Of a DNA stretch of 64,000 bases, positions 17,912 to 29,156 are shown in pieces (the first letter of the stretch is position 1; every line of letters starts with the position of its first letter). This DNA is from Pseudorhodoplanes sinuspersici (GTDB lineage Bacteria; Pseudomonadota; Alphaproteobacteria; Rhizobiales; Xanthobacteraceae): positions 2,846,501 through 2,910,500 of the forward strand of contig NZ_CP021112.1 in the NCBI RefSeq assembly GCF_002119765.1, written 5' to 3'. The notes beneath the pieces were generated by a model that was not told the DNA's origin, made no database searches, and saw only the letters and a program-made list of their open reading frames with translations. A program made the translations under genes and the position numbers.

Positions 17912-17934
17912 CGCAGCCCCCTTTTCGGGCTGCG
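17912..17934 (-). promoter_or_regulatory. Leader hairpin upstream of greA
   Basis: CGCAGCCC (17912-17919) pairs with GGGCTGCG (17927-17934). The stem ends a few bases before the greA ribosome site. No T-run follows on the minus strand, so it is not a terminator; it could shield or stabilise the greA message. Confidence 0.45.
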
Positions 17935-18044
17935 AGACGCAAAAAAGACAAAAGTGTTGATCGCAAGCCGGCCATTCTGCCCGGCACGCGATCGAAACTC
18001 CTGTCCAGAAATAACCGCCACCAACACGCCAAGCGGCGTCTGGT

Positions 18045-21488
<3,444 letters not shown>

Positions 21489-21508
21489 CGGCTCCGCTAT
21501 CGGCACAT

Positions 21509-21537
21509 AAAAAAAGGGCGCGCTTTGCGCGCGTCCC
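21509..21537 (-). terminator. Terminator-like hairpin in the carB leader (possible attenuator)
   Basis: On the minus strand a stem of 3 + 5 GC pairs with one bulged base (21516-21537) is followed by seven Ts (21515-21509), then the carB ATG 21 bp later. The gene upstream is divergent, so this terminator can only act on carB's own transcript. A second hairpin precedes it at 21547-21579 (arms CCGGCCC / GGGCCGG). Confidence 0.6.
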
Positions 21538-21713
21538 GTGTGTGCCCCGGCCCGAGGCATATGGCCTCGCGCGGGCCGGTGTCTAGACCAGAATCGGGGA
21601 AGGGGGAAGGCGCAAGACGCCGATTCCGGCAACTTTGGCCACAGCTTTGCGTTGGGTGCATGCCCAAGAGATGTCCAAGAGGATGCCTAAGGGCGGCATA
21701 GCGAGACCGGACG

Positions 21714-22871
21714 ATGGCCGCCCGCAAGCGCTCGAAAAATCGACCACATGGCGTTCCGGTCTGGGTGAGCGGCTTGGCGCTGGCGGCGGCGATCGGGCTG
21801 GCGGCCTATTTCGAAAAGCCCCGCAAAGGGATACCGCCAGCCCGTAAGAGCGCCTCCAATCGCCCGTTTGGCGAAGCGAGGTCGTCGGACGAGCCGCGGG
21901 CACTGCAACTTCAGCGGGCCGCTGAGCGCGGCCGCGGGCGCCGCGCACTCTCCTTGGTCCACATCCCGATCGAGGGCTGGCGAGACATCGTCTGGCGCAC
22001 CGTTGCCGAGATCGGCAACGACCGGCTGCTGGCGGTCGCCGCCGGTGTTGTTTTTTACGGCCTGCTGGCTCTGTTTCCGGCCATTACGGCGCTGGTTTCG
22101 TCCTATGCGCTGTTCGCGGACGCGGCGACCATCGGCAAACACCTCGCTTTTGCTGCCGCGCTGATGCCGGCCAGCGCCTTCGGTATCGTCGAGGAACAGA
22201 TCACGCGCATCGCGCAAGCCGGTGGCGGCCAACTCAGTTCGGCCTTCATCGTCGGATTGTTGTTGGCGATCTGGAGTGCGAATGCCGGCATGAAGGCGAT
22301 GATCGACGCGCTCAATGTCATCTATGACGAGACCGAGAAGCGCAGCTTCATCAAACTCAATTTTCTGTCGCTGGCGATGACGCTTGGCGTGCTGGCTTTT
22401 CTTCTGATCGCCATCGGCGCGGTGGTCGTGTTGCCGCTCGTGTTTTCTTGGCTTGGCATCGAGAGTTGGGGACAATGGGCGGTGGCGTGGTTGCGCTGGC
22501 CAGCGATCATGATCGTCATCGCGTTCGCTCTGTCCGTGCTTTACCGCTTTGGGCCGAGCCGGCGCCAAGCGAAATGGCGCTGGCTTAGCGTCGGCGCGGT
22601 GGTGGCGACCCTGTTATGGGTGGCCGGTTCGGCGCTGTTCTCATGGTATCTCTCGAACTTCGCCGATTACAACGCGACCTATGGCTCGCTCGGCGCCGGT
22701 ATCGGCCTGATGATGTGGCTGTGGCTCACCTCCATTGCCATTCTGATCGGCGCTGAACTGAATGCCGAGATCGAGCATCAGACCGCGCGTGATACGACCG
22801 TCGGTCATGCCAAACCGCTGGGTGGGCGCGGCGCCGAGATGGCCGATACCGTCGGCGCTGTGCAGGATTGA
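21714..22871 (+). CDS. YihY/BrkB-family inner-membrane protein
   Basis: A 385-residue protein. A short hydrophobic segment near residues 17-32 is followed by a charged linker and then the YihY/virulence factor BrkB domain with six hydrophobic segments (about 105-370): DRLLAVAAGVVFYGLLALFP, LLAIWSANAGMKAMIDALNV and YGSLGAGIGLMMWLWLTSIA are family landmarks. Function is unknown; the old RNase BN assignment is not supported by the literature. It is divergent from carB, and its stop codon abuts the convergent DUF4180 gene. Confidence 0.88.
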   Translation: MAARKRSKNRPHGVPVWVSGLALAAAIGLAAYFEKPRKGIPPARKSASNRPFGEARSSDEPRALQLQRAAERGRGRRALSLVHIPIEGWRDIVWRTVAEIGNDRLLAVAAGVVFYGLLALFPAITALVSSYALFADAATIGKHLAFAAALMPASAFGIVEEQITRIAQAGGGQLSSAFIVGLLLAIWSANAGMKAMIDALNVIYDETEKRSFIKLNFLSLAMTLGVLAFLLIAIGAVVVLPLVFSWLGIESWGQWAVAWLRWPAIMIVIAFALSVLYRFGPSRRQAKWRWLSVGAVVATLLWVAGSALFSWYLSNFADYNATYGSLGAGIGLMMWLWLTSIAILIGAELNAEIEHQTARDTTVGHAKPLGGRGAEMADTVGAVQD

Positions 22872-23237
22872 TCAGCCGGCGAGACGCGCTTCCAACTCGG
22901 CCATATCCTTCACGAACCAGAGCTGCTGCCCGCGATTGGCTTCGTAGACAAAGTCGTGCAAAGCCTTGCTCTGCGCAATCTGTGGCGAGAGGTCGCCGAC
23001 AATGGCAAGACGCACTTTGTAATTGGCGAATTTCTGCACCACGTCACCGGCGAGCCGTGTGTTAAGGCGCAGAAAGTCGTCGCCAAGCCGGGCGACGGGG
23101 ATCGCCACCAGCGTCGCGCTATGCGCGAAGGCCGCGCTGAGCAGGTCGTTGGCATCGCGTTCATGCGCGAGCTTGGGTCCCTCCGCATCGCAGATCAGAA
23201 CGTGATCGGTGTGAATGTCTTTGGCGATGTCGGACAT
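22872..23237 (-). CDS. DUF4180 domain protein
   Basis: A 121-residue cytosolic protein matching the DUF4180 pattern: VLICDAEGPKLAHERDANDL at the start and LAGDVVQKFANYKVRLAIVG then SKALHDFVYEANRG toward the end. DUF4180 folds resemble STAS-like proteins and have no assigned biochemical role. Tandem ATGs at 23240 and 23237 are possible starts; a longer reading would run through the tRNA gene and is excluded. It lies 100 bp downstream of that tRNA on the same strand. Confidence 0.75.
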   Translation of the reverse strand: MSDIAKDIHTDHVLICDAEGPKLAHERDANDLLSAAFAHSATLVAIPVARLGDDFLRLNTRLAGDVVQKFANYKVRLAIVGDLSPQIAQSKALHDFVYEANRGQQLWFVKDMAELEARLAG

Positions 23238-23340
23238 CATGGCTTTCTGGATTGTGGCGCGAACAAAATTATCCGCGGGATGAGGTGTCTCTGCCAAATA
23301 AAAGGCGGGACTCGTGCCGATCGAGTCCCGCCTTGGAATT

Positions 23341-23415
23341 TGGAGGCTCGGCCAGGATTCGAACCTGGCTATTAGGTCTTGCACGACCCCTGCGTTGCCG
23401 CTCCGCCACCGAGCC
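23341..23415 (-). tRNA. tRNA-Cys (GCA), enlarged anticodon loop
   Basis: Minus-strand cloverleaf with acceptor arms GGCTCGG / CCGAGCC, discriminator T and encoded CCA; D-arm GCGG...CGC; T-arm CCAGG-TTCGAAT-CCTGG. The anticodon region GGGGTCGTGCAAGACCTA contains U33-GCA-A, i.e. Cys, but the arm is one base too long: pairing GGGT/ACCT leaves an 8-nt loop (CGTGCAAG), while pairing GGGTC/GACCT leaves 6 nt. Total length is 75 nt including CCA. It is either a functional variant, a pseudo-tRNA or carries a one-base sequence error. Confidence 0.8.
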
Positions 23416-23498
23416 GAGGGCACGATAACCGCCGCGTGATCGGCATCAAGTTAAACCAATCGTTAACCACAACAGGCGTGGTTAACGTCAAGGCATGA

Positions 23499-24188
23499 TC
23501 AACGTGGGATCGCGACGAAGGTCATGCGCGTCTGCAGATGGCCGATATTTGGCACATGCCGGTGCGCCCGATAGCCGGCGCGTTCGAGCGTCTTGCGCAT
23601 CTCGTCCTCGCTGTAGCGTGACAGACCGGCATCCTTGCGCAGCTTTGCGTAATCGGACAGCGCCGTCCGAAACAGTCCCGCGACCGCCGCAAGAAAAAAT
23701 CCCTCGCGCCAGCCGAACTGCAGCAGCGCCAGCGCATCCTTCCAGGCCGGTGTGTCCGGCTGCACCACATCGCCGATCACGAATTTTCCGCCCGGCTGCA
23801 GCAGCCGCCGAAACAGCGTCAGCAACGTGTCGAGCTGCGCGGGTGACAGATATTGCGATACCGAATGCATGATCACGACGTCGAATGAACCGCCCGGCAG
23901 CGCGGCAACTTCGTCCGGCGACATCACCGCGATGTAGCGTTCATGCGCCACGCGCCGCTTCAGCGCTTCGGCGAGATTCGGTGCAGCCTCGCATAATGTC
24001 AGCGTCTCGGCTTCGCGGACGAGGCGCTCGGCATAGGCCGCCTCGCCGCAGCCATAATCCAGCACGCGGTCGCTGCGGGTGATATGCGCCATCATGCCGT
24101 CGCCGGTGATGCGGGCATGCACTTCGCGATGGCGCGCGTTCACATAGATCGAATGGTCGGAATCGAAGAACGAAACCCAGTCGGACAT
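23499..24188 (-). CDS. SAM-dependent methyltransferase
   Basis: A 229-residue class I methyltransferase. Motif I is VLDYGCGEAAYAERLV (about 50), motif post-I LTLCEAAP, motif II FDVVIMHSVSQYLSP, and GGKFVIGDVVQPDTPAW completes the fold. The C-terminal part resembles enzymes acting on lipids or small molecules, but the substrate is unknown. ATG 24188 follows GGAGAC and gives the conserved opening SDWVSFFDSDHSIYVNARHR; upstream in-frame codons are non-conserved. It ends 84 bp before the tRNA-Cys gene. Confidence 0.8.
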   Translation of the reverse strand: MSDWVSFFDSDHSIYVNARHREVHARITGDGMMAHITRSDRVLDYGCGEAAYAERLVREAETLTLCEAAPNLAEALKRRVAHERYIAVMSPDEVAALPGGSFDVVIMHSVSQYLSPAQLDTLLTLFRRLLQPGGKFVIGDVVQPDTPAWKDALALLQFGWREGFFLAAVAGLFRTALSDYAKLRKDAGLSRYSEDEMRKTLERAGYRAHRHVPNIGHLQTRMTFVAIPR

Positions 24189-24239
24189 GGACACGCTGTC
24201 TCCATCGACATCCCCGATGTTGACCGGGCGATGCGGCAA

Positions 24240-24290
24240 TTGCCGGACAAAGGAATGGATGCCCCGGCTTTGCCAGGGATGACAAGGGGC
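24240..24290. repeat. Possible dispersed-repeat fragment
   Basis: Contains GAATGGATGCCCCGGC next to GCCAGGGATGACAAGGG, an imperfect palindrome worded like the GTCATCCCGGG...GGATCC class of intergenic repeats in Bradyrhizobium-group genomes. Single copy in this window. Confidence 0.35.
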
Positions 24291-24301
24291 AACGGCGCGC
24301 T

Positions 24302-24529
24302 TTACGAATATTCCTTGTCGTGTATCGGCGCCTGTGGCCATTCGCGGTCGAGAGATTCCCGGTATTTGACGCAGCCGCGCAGGAATTTCGGCCAGGGAGG
24401 CACCGCAATGCCGCTCGGAATCGGCTCGGGCAGCAGGCCCCATAATTGCGGGTGATGCCAGTACAGGTCATGCCGCTGCTGTCGCGATGCGCGCGAATGC
24501 CGGCCCGCAGCCGCGCTCCTTATCGCCAT
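24302..24529 (-). CDS. Small hypothetical protein overlapping the cupin gene
   Basis: A 75-residue reading frame whose ATG overlaps the cupin stop (ATGGCGATAA), a layout typical of translational coupling. The C-terminal two thirds read like real protein (YWHHPQLWGLLPEPIPSG, VPPWPKFLRG, then REWPQAPIHDKEYS), rich in Trp and Pro. The first 20 residues are basic and uninformative, so the start is uncertain. No family is recognised and no signal peptide or membrane segment is evident. Confidence 0.45.
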   Translation of the reverse strand: MAIRSAAAGRHSRASRQQRHDLYWHHPQLWGLLPEPIPSGIAVPPWPKFLRGCVKYRESLDREWPQAPIHDKEYS

Positions 24530-25041
24530 GCATGCAGCAACGGACCATCTCGTCCGAAGATGGGATCCTTGTCTGGCAGCGGTACCGTTGGAATCGCCTG
24601 CAAGGCCTTCGCGCGTTCGGTCGCCGAGGCGAGACAAAGATCGTAGGTGCCGGCTGGCGGATAGGCGCCGATCAGAACGAAGTCGGATGACGTCGTCAGG
24701 CCATGATGGCCGGTACCGGCGGGCAGCACGACCGCATCGCCGGCCGCGATGTCGATTTCTTCGCCGTGATTGCCGCCGAACCGGACCGTCGCTTTGCCGC
24801 GTGCGACGGCAAGCGCTTCATGGATACGCGAATGGTAGTGCACATAAGGATAGATGCCGTTGCGCCAGCCATCGCCCCAGCCATTCTTTGCAAAAGTCAT
24901 CTCGATCACCGAAGCCGGGTCTCTGGTGTCGGTCAGATCGAAGACGTTCGGGTAGAGGACAAGCGGCAACGTCGGATTGTTCGGGATGATGCCGTCATCG
25001 GCGAACAGAAAAGTGCGGACTTTGGTTCCGGCGCTCGGCAT
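24520..25041 (-). CDS. Cupin-domain protein (YjlB-like)
   Basis: A 173-residue protein with one cupin barrel. Cupin motif 1 appears as YPYVHYHSRIHEALAV and motif 2 as GDAVVLPAGTGHHGL, giving metal-ligand histidines and a glutamate. N-terminal FLFADDGIIPNNPTLPLVLY is characteristic of the YjlB group, for which no reaction is known. It could be a small dioxygenase, isomerase or binding protein. It is followed with overlap by the small hypothetical gene, so a two-gene operon is likely. Confidence 0.82.
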   Translation of the reverse strand: MPSAGTKVRTFLFADDGIIPNNPTLPLVLYPNVFDLTDTRDPASVIEMTFAKNGWGDGWRNGIYPYVHYHSRIHEALAVARGKATVRFGGNHGEEIDIAAGDAVVLPAGTGHHGLTTSSDFVLIGAYPPAGTYDLCLASATERAKALQAIPTVPLPDKDPIFGRDGPLLHAWR

Positions 25042-25117
25042 GGCTTACCAGAACGCGGGCGCGGCCGATGCGTTCCGCCGTTGCGGTCTGTTTGGCGATG
25101 ACACAAAATGTCGGGCC

Positions 25118-25330
25118 ATGGGCCAGATCGTCAATCAATCGATCCTGACATGCCCCTCCTGCGGCCATGCCGAACAGGAAGACATGCCGGCCGACGCCTG
25201 CGTCTTCTTCTATGACTGCAAAGGTTGCGGCGTTCGCCTCAAGCCCAAGCCCGGCGATTGCTGCGTGTTCTGTTCCTATGGTTCGGGGCCATGCCCGCCG
25301 GTCCAGGCTGGCGGGGATTGCTGCACGTAA
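25118..25330 (+). CDS. Small cysteine-rich GDCCxxCSYG protein
   Basis: A 70-residue protein with ten cysteines arranged as CPSC, CKGC, GDCCVFCSYG, a CPP motif and a terminal DCC. The GDCCVFCSYG core is found in a family of small zinc-ribbon-like proteins often found near heavy-metal or mercury genes. Metal binding is inferred from the paired cysteines. No metal transporter is adjacent. It runs toward carA (convergent, 6 bp apart). ATG 25118 is chosen as the first one giving the compact cysteine protein. Confidence 0.78.
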   Translation: MGQIVNQSILTCPSCGHAEQEDMPADACVFFYDCKGCGVRLKPKPGDCCVFCSYGSGPCPPVQAGGDCCT

Positions 25331-25336
25331 CCGCGA

Positions 25337-26530
25337 TCAGGCTGCCTTGCGCTTGTGCTCGCGCATCATGTCGACGAAGCGCTTGAACAGATAATGGCTG
25401 TCGCGCGGGCCGGGCGAGGCTTCGGGGTGATACTGCACCGAGAAGACCGGCTTGTCCTTCAGCGCGATGCCGCAATTGGAGCCGTCGAACAGCGATACGT
25501 GCGTCTGCTCGACATTCTTCGGTAGCGAATCCTTGTCCACCGCAAAGCCGTGATTCATCGAGGTGATCTCGACCTTGCCGGTGGTCAGGTCCTTGACCGG
25601 ATGATTGGCGCCATGGTGGCCCTGATGCATCTTCATCGTCCTGCCGCCGAGCGCGATGCCGAGCATTTGATGGCCCAGGCAAATGCCGAAGGTCGGCATG
25701 CTGCTCTCGATCATGGTCTGGATCACCGGCACGGCATATTCGCCGGTCGCCGCCGGATCGCCCGGGCCGTTGGAAAGGAACACGCCGTCCGGCTTCAGCG
25801 CCATGATGTCTTCGGCCGAGGTCTTGGCCGGCACCACGGTCACCTTGCAGCCCTGCGAGGCGAGCAACCGCAGGATGTTGCGCTTCACGCCGTAATCGAT
25901 TGCGACCACATGGAATTCCGGATTCTCGAGGCGGGAATAGCCTTCATTCCATTTCCACTCGGTCTCGTCCCAGGTGAAGCGCTGGCCGCTCGTCACCATC
26001 GGAACGAGATCCATGCCTTCCAGGCCGGGCCATTCGCGCGCTTCCTTTTTCAGCGCTTCGATGTCGAACTTAGCCGAAGGCTCATGCGCGATCACGGCGT
26101 TGGGCATGCCCTTTTCACGGATGAGGGCGGTCAATGCGCGGGTATCGATGCCGGCGAGGCCGATAATGCCGCGGGCCCGCAACCATTGGTCGAGGTGGCG
26201 GGTGGCGCGGTAATTGGATGGATTGGTAATCGACGAATGCAGGATGACGCCGCGCGCACCGGGCGTCGCCGCCATGTTGACCGTTTCGATATCGTCGTCG
26301 TTGGTGCCGACATTGCCGATATGCGGGAAGGTGAAGGTGATGATCTGCCCGGCATAGGACGGATCGGTGAGGATTTCCTCATATCCGGTCATGGCGGTGT
26401 TGAAGCAGACTTCGCCGACGGCGGAGCCGGTTGCGCCGAGGCCTTCGCCTTCGAGAATGGTGCCGTCAGCCAGCACCAGCAGGGCCGTCGCCTTTGGCTC
26501 GGTCCATCCGGAATCGTGTAATGTGCTCAT
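25337..26530 (-). CDS. carA: Carbamoyl-phosphate synthase small subunit
   Basis: A 397-residue glutamine amidotransferase subunit. The N-terminal CPSase domain (about 15-150) contains GEVCFNTAMTGYEEILTDPS; the class I GATase domain (about 205-390) has the nucleophile in GICLGHQMLG, followed by HHGANHPV and the catalytic His in QYHPEASPGP. It hydrolyses glutamine and channels ammonia to CarB. ATG 26530 has GAGG six bases upstream. It is divergent from the YnfA gene (54-bp gap). carB lies downstream but is not contiguous. Confidence 0.97.
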   Translation of the reverse strand: MSTLHDSGWTEPKATALLVLADGTILEGEGLGATGSAVGEVCFNTAMTGYEEILTDPSYAGQIITFTFPHIGNVGTNDDDIETVNMAATPGARGVILHSSITNPSNYRATRHLDQWLRARGIIGLAGIDTRALTALIREKGMPNAVIAHEPSAKFDIEALKKEAREWPGLEGMDLVPMVTSGQRFTWDETEWKWNEGYSRLENPEFHVVAIDYGVKRNILRLLASQGCKVTVVPAKTSAEDIMALKPDGVFLSNGPGDPAATGEYAVPVIQTMIESSMPTFGICLGHQMLGIALGGRTMKMHQGHHGANHPVKDLTTGKVEITSMNHGFAVDKDSLPKNVEQTHVSLFDGSNCGIALKDKPVFSVQYHPEASPGPRDSHYLFKRFVDMMREHKRKAA

Positions 26531-26584
26531 GAGCGGCCTCAATAATCGCATGCGGCGCGAAAGCCAATAAGTGGAAAGCCTTTA

Positions 26585-26914
26585 ATGTCGGTCCTTGTGT
26601 ATATAGGCGCGGCTTTGGCCGAAATTGCGGGCTGTTTCGCGTTCTGGGGCTGGCTCCGGCTGGAAAAGCCGTTCTGGTGGCTGGTTCCGGGCGTGGTATT
26701 CCTCGTCCTGTTCGCCTATCTCCTGACTTTGGTGGAATCGCCCTTTGCCGGCCGGGCCTATGCGGCCTATGGCGGCGTCTATATCGCCGCTTCGCTCGCA
26801 TGGCTCTGGGCCGTGGAGGGAGCAAAACCCGACCGCTGGGATGCGTTCGGGTCCGCCATCTGCTTTCTGGGCGCCGTGGTGATCCTGTTCGGACCGCGCG
26901 CCGCAACACACTGA
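26585..26914 (+). CDS. YnfA-family (UPF0060) membrane protein
   Basis: A 109-residue protein with four hydrophobic helices. The YnfA/UPF0060 signatures are present: [18 protein letters not shown] near the start, [20 protein letters not shown] and [19 protein letters not shown] at the end. The family is distantly related to small multidrug resistance transporters; some members affect drug efflux. Divergent from carA and followed by yqeY after 12 bp, so likely co-transcribed with it. Confidence 0.9.
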   Translation: MSVLVYIGAALAEIAGCFAFWGWLRLEKPFWWLVPGVVFLVLFAYLLTLVESPFAGRAYAAYGGVYIAASLAWLWAVEGAKPDRWDAFGSAICFLGAVVILFGPRAATH

Positions 26915-26926
26915 CACGAGGTCTTC

Positions 26927-27379
26927 ATGCTGCGCGACGATATCAACAATGCCCTGAAAGAGGCGATGAAGGCCAAGGACGAGCGCAAGATCTCGACGCT
27001 GCGCCTCGTCAATTCCACCTTCAAGAATGCCGACATCGAGGCGCGCGCCAGCGGCAAGACGCTGGGCGATGCCGAACTGCTTCCGGTGCTGCAGAAGATG
27101 ATCAAGCAGCGCCAGGAATCGAAGGAACTGTACGAGAAAGGTGGCCGCCCGGAACTCGCGCAGCAGGAAGGCGAGGAGATCGCGATCATCTCCGCCTATC
27201 TGCCCAAGCAGATGTCGGAAGCCGAGATGACCGCCGCCATCGATGCCGCGATCGCCGAAACCGGCGCATCGGCCATGAAAGACATGGGCAAGGTGGTCGG
27301 CCTGCTGAAAGGCAAATTCGCCGGCCAGATGGATTTCGCCAAGGCCAGCGGCATGGTGAAGGGCAAGCTCGGCGGGTGA
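26927..27379 (+). CDS. yqeY: GatB/YqeY domain protein
   Basis: A 150-residue YqeY protein: helical N-terminus (RDDINNALKEAMKAKDERKI) and tRNA-binding tail domain (IISAYLPKQMSEAEMTAAID ... MGKVVGLLKGKFAGQMDFAK) shared with the GatB subunit of tRNA amidotransferase. Its role is undefined; a function in tRNA handling is inferred. GAGG precedes the ATG. In many alphaproteobacteria it lies between carA and dnaG; here dnaG is 18 kb downstream. Confidence 0.94.
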   Translation: MLRDDINNALKEAMKAKDERKISTLRLVNSTFKNADIEARASGKTLGDAELLPVLQKMIKQRQESKELYEKGGRPELAQQEGEEIAIISAYLPKQMSEAEMTAAIDAAIAETGASAMKDMGKVVGLLKGKFAGQMDFAKASGMVKGKLGG

Positions 27380-27434
27380 TGCAAAAAGTCTTTCGGGCAT
27401 AGCAGTCCGAAGGACGGCGTCGCTTCCGCTCGCC

Positions 27435-27545
27435 TATGTCCCGGCCATCCACGTCTTCCTTTGCGACAAAAGACGTGGATGTCCGCGCAGACAAGTTTCT
27501 GCAGTCTGCGCAAAGCTTGACTGCAAGCGCGGGCATGACGATAAC
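27435..27545. repeat. Double-hairpin intergenic repeat
   Basis: Two stems in tandem: CATCCACGTCT / AGACGTGGATG (27446-27456 / 27471-27481) and GCGCAGAC / GTCTGCGC (27485-27492 / 27504-27511), flanked by GTCCCGGCC and GCGGGCATGACG. The wording matches a dispersed repeat I recall from Bradyrhizobium-group genomes. It marks the left edge of the 18-kb segment that separates yqeY from dnaG. Confidence 0.6.
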
Positions 27546-27546
27546 T

Positions 27547-28245
27547 TCAGCACTTCGCCGCGTGCATCTTCTCCAAACTCTGCCGCCACTTGCTCCGCAA
27601 CACCGCCGGCCGCTCCGGATAGCGCTCCTCGAGAAATTCCGTCGTGACGATGCGGTCGGTGCGGAAATGGCGGAAGTCGTTGCGCAATTCGCACCACGCG
27701 ATCAACAGCCGCACGGTGTCGTGATAGCCGATGGTGATCGGCCACACCTTGCGCTGTGACTCGCGGCCTTGTTCGTCGCGATAACTCATTGCGATCTTGC
27801 GGCCATTGCGGATCTGCGTGCGGAGCATCGGCATATCGAGCGCATCCGGCACGGCTTTCCAGGCCGGTGGTGCACCGCTCACCGGCTCGAGCACGTAAGG
27901 GCGCAACCGTTCAGGGACCGATGCTGCGATCTTCGCGATCAGGTCTTCGGCCGCCTTCGCCAAAGCCGGGTCGGCGCGGCGCGCCACCCATTGCGCGCCG
28001 AGCACTGCCGCCTCGATCTCGTCCGGCGTCAGCATCAGCGGCGGTAAATCGAAACCGGCATCCAGCACATAGCCGATCCCGGCTTCGCCACGGACCGGCA
28101 CGCGCTGCCCCATCAGGTCGGCAATGTCGCGATAGATGGTGCGTTTCGATGTCTCGAGTTCCGCGGCGAGCTGATCGGCCGTCACCGGCTGTCGCGCCCG
28201 CCGCAGAGCCTGAATGATCTGGAAAAGCCTGTCTGCGCGTCTCAT
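27547..28245 (-). CDS. YafY-type HTH/WYL-domain transcriptional regulator
   Basis: A 232-residue regulator: winged helix of the HTH_11 type (RADRLFQIIQALRRARQPVT, then ELETSKRTIYRDIADL) and a WYL effector domain (about 140-215) with NGRKIAMSYRDEQGR and VWPITIGYHD. WYL proteins sense ligands or nucleic acid. It is divergent from the glutathione S-transferase gene, with a 24-bp palindrome in the 84-bp gap, so it probably controls that gene and itself. Confidence 0.9.
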   Translation of the reverse strand: MRRADRLFQIIQALRRARQPVTADQLAAELETSKRTIYRDIADLMGQRVPVRGEAGIGYVLDAGFDLPPLMLTPDEIEAAVLGAQWVARRADPALAKAAEDLIAKIAASVPERLRPYVLEPVSGAPPAWKAVPDALDMPMLRTQIRNGRKIAMSYRDEQGRESQRKVWPITIGYHDTVRLLIAWCELRNDFRHFRTDRIVTTEFLEERYPERPAVLRSKWRQSLEKMHAAKC

Positions 28246-28265
28246 GAAATCCGGTTAGCCGATCG

Positions 28266-28289
28266 CTGCTGACACCATGTTGTCAGCAG
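28266..28289. promoter_or_regulatory. Palindromic operator between WYL regulator and GST
   Basis: CTGCTGACA (28266-28274) and TGTCAGCAG (28281-28289) form perfect 9-bp arms around a 6-bp spacer, in the middle of the divergent gap. This is the natural candidate binding site of the YafY-type regulator. Confidence 0.6.
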
Positions 28290-28329
28290 GATGTCAGTAG
28301 GACGGAGCATCAGCAAGGAGAGACGTTCC

Positions 28330-29085
28330 ATGGCCCCTCAGACCAGCACCACAGCTTCGACCATCACGCTCCACGGCTTCGGCCCCGGCTTCGGCCTTCC
28401 TGAAATCAGCCCCTACTGCACCAAGGCAGAGGTTCATCTCAAAATGGCGGGTCTGCCGTATCGCAAGGAAAAGGCGATGCCCGATGCCTCGCCCAAAGGC
28501 CAGCTTCCCTTCATCGAAGATGCGGGTGTGCAGATCGCCGACACGACCTTCATCCGCGCCCATATCGAAAACAAATACGGGTTCGATTTCGATCGCGGGT
28601 TGGACGCGACCGGCCGCGCGCAGGCCTGGGCGATCGAACGCATGCTGGAGAACCAGCTCGGCTGGGCCGCGGGCTATTTCCGCTGGTTGGTTCCGGTCAA
28701 TTTCGCCAAAGGTCCCGCGCATTTCTTCGACGACGCACCGGAGGCGATCCGCGACAAGCTGCGCAACGACGTGCAGGCGCGCGTGGCCGAGACGATGAAA
28801 GCGGTCGGCATCGCCCGTCATTTTCCGGACGAGATCGTCTGGCTCGGCGAGCGCTCGCTCATGGCACTGTCGGCATTGCTGGGCAACAAGCGTTATCTGT
28901 TGGGCGATCGGCCGTGCGGCACAGACGCCACCGCATTCGCCGTGCTGGCGGGACTGCTTACGCCGTTTTTCGATTCCCCGCTCCGGCGGAGGGCAGAGAC
29001 CTACACGAACCTGGTCGATTACACCGATCGCATGATGAGCGAGTATTTCGCAGACCATCCATGGAAACAGGCCATCGCGGCCTGA
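28330..29085 (+). CDS. Glutathione S-transferase family protein
   Basis: A 251-residue GST: thioredoxin-fold N-terminal domain (about 10-85) with SPYCTKAEVHLKMAGLPY and the glutathione-contact region GQLPFIEDAGVQIADTTFI, and an all-helical C-terminal domain. The CT in SPYCTK resembles the catalytic Cys/Ser position of bacterial GSTs (metaxin-like or beta-type). AAGGAG precedes ATG 28330. Substrate unknown; glutathione-dependent detoxification is inferred. Likely regulated by the divergent WYL protein. Confidence 0.87.
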   Translation: MAPQTSTTASTITLHGFGPGFGLPEISPYCTKAEVHLKMAGLPYRKEKAMPDASPKGQLPFIEDAGVQIADTTFIRAHIENKYGFDFDRGLDATGRAQAWAIERMLENQLGWAAGYFRWLVPVNFAKGPAHFFDDAPEAIRDKLRNDVQARVAETMKAVGIARHFPDEIVWLGERSLMALSALLGNKRYLLGDRPCGTDATAFAVLAGLLTPFFDSPLRRRAETYTNLVDYTDRMMSEYFADHPWKQAIAA

Positions 29086-29156
29086 TCGAATGACGCGAGT
29101 GGCTGCCGGTGTCAGCCGGCAGCGAAAGAGCTGGCGGGACGCTGCAATGCGGCGCT

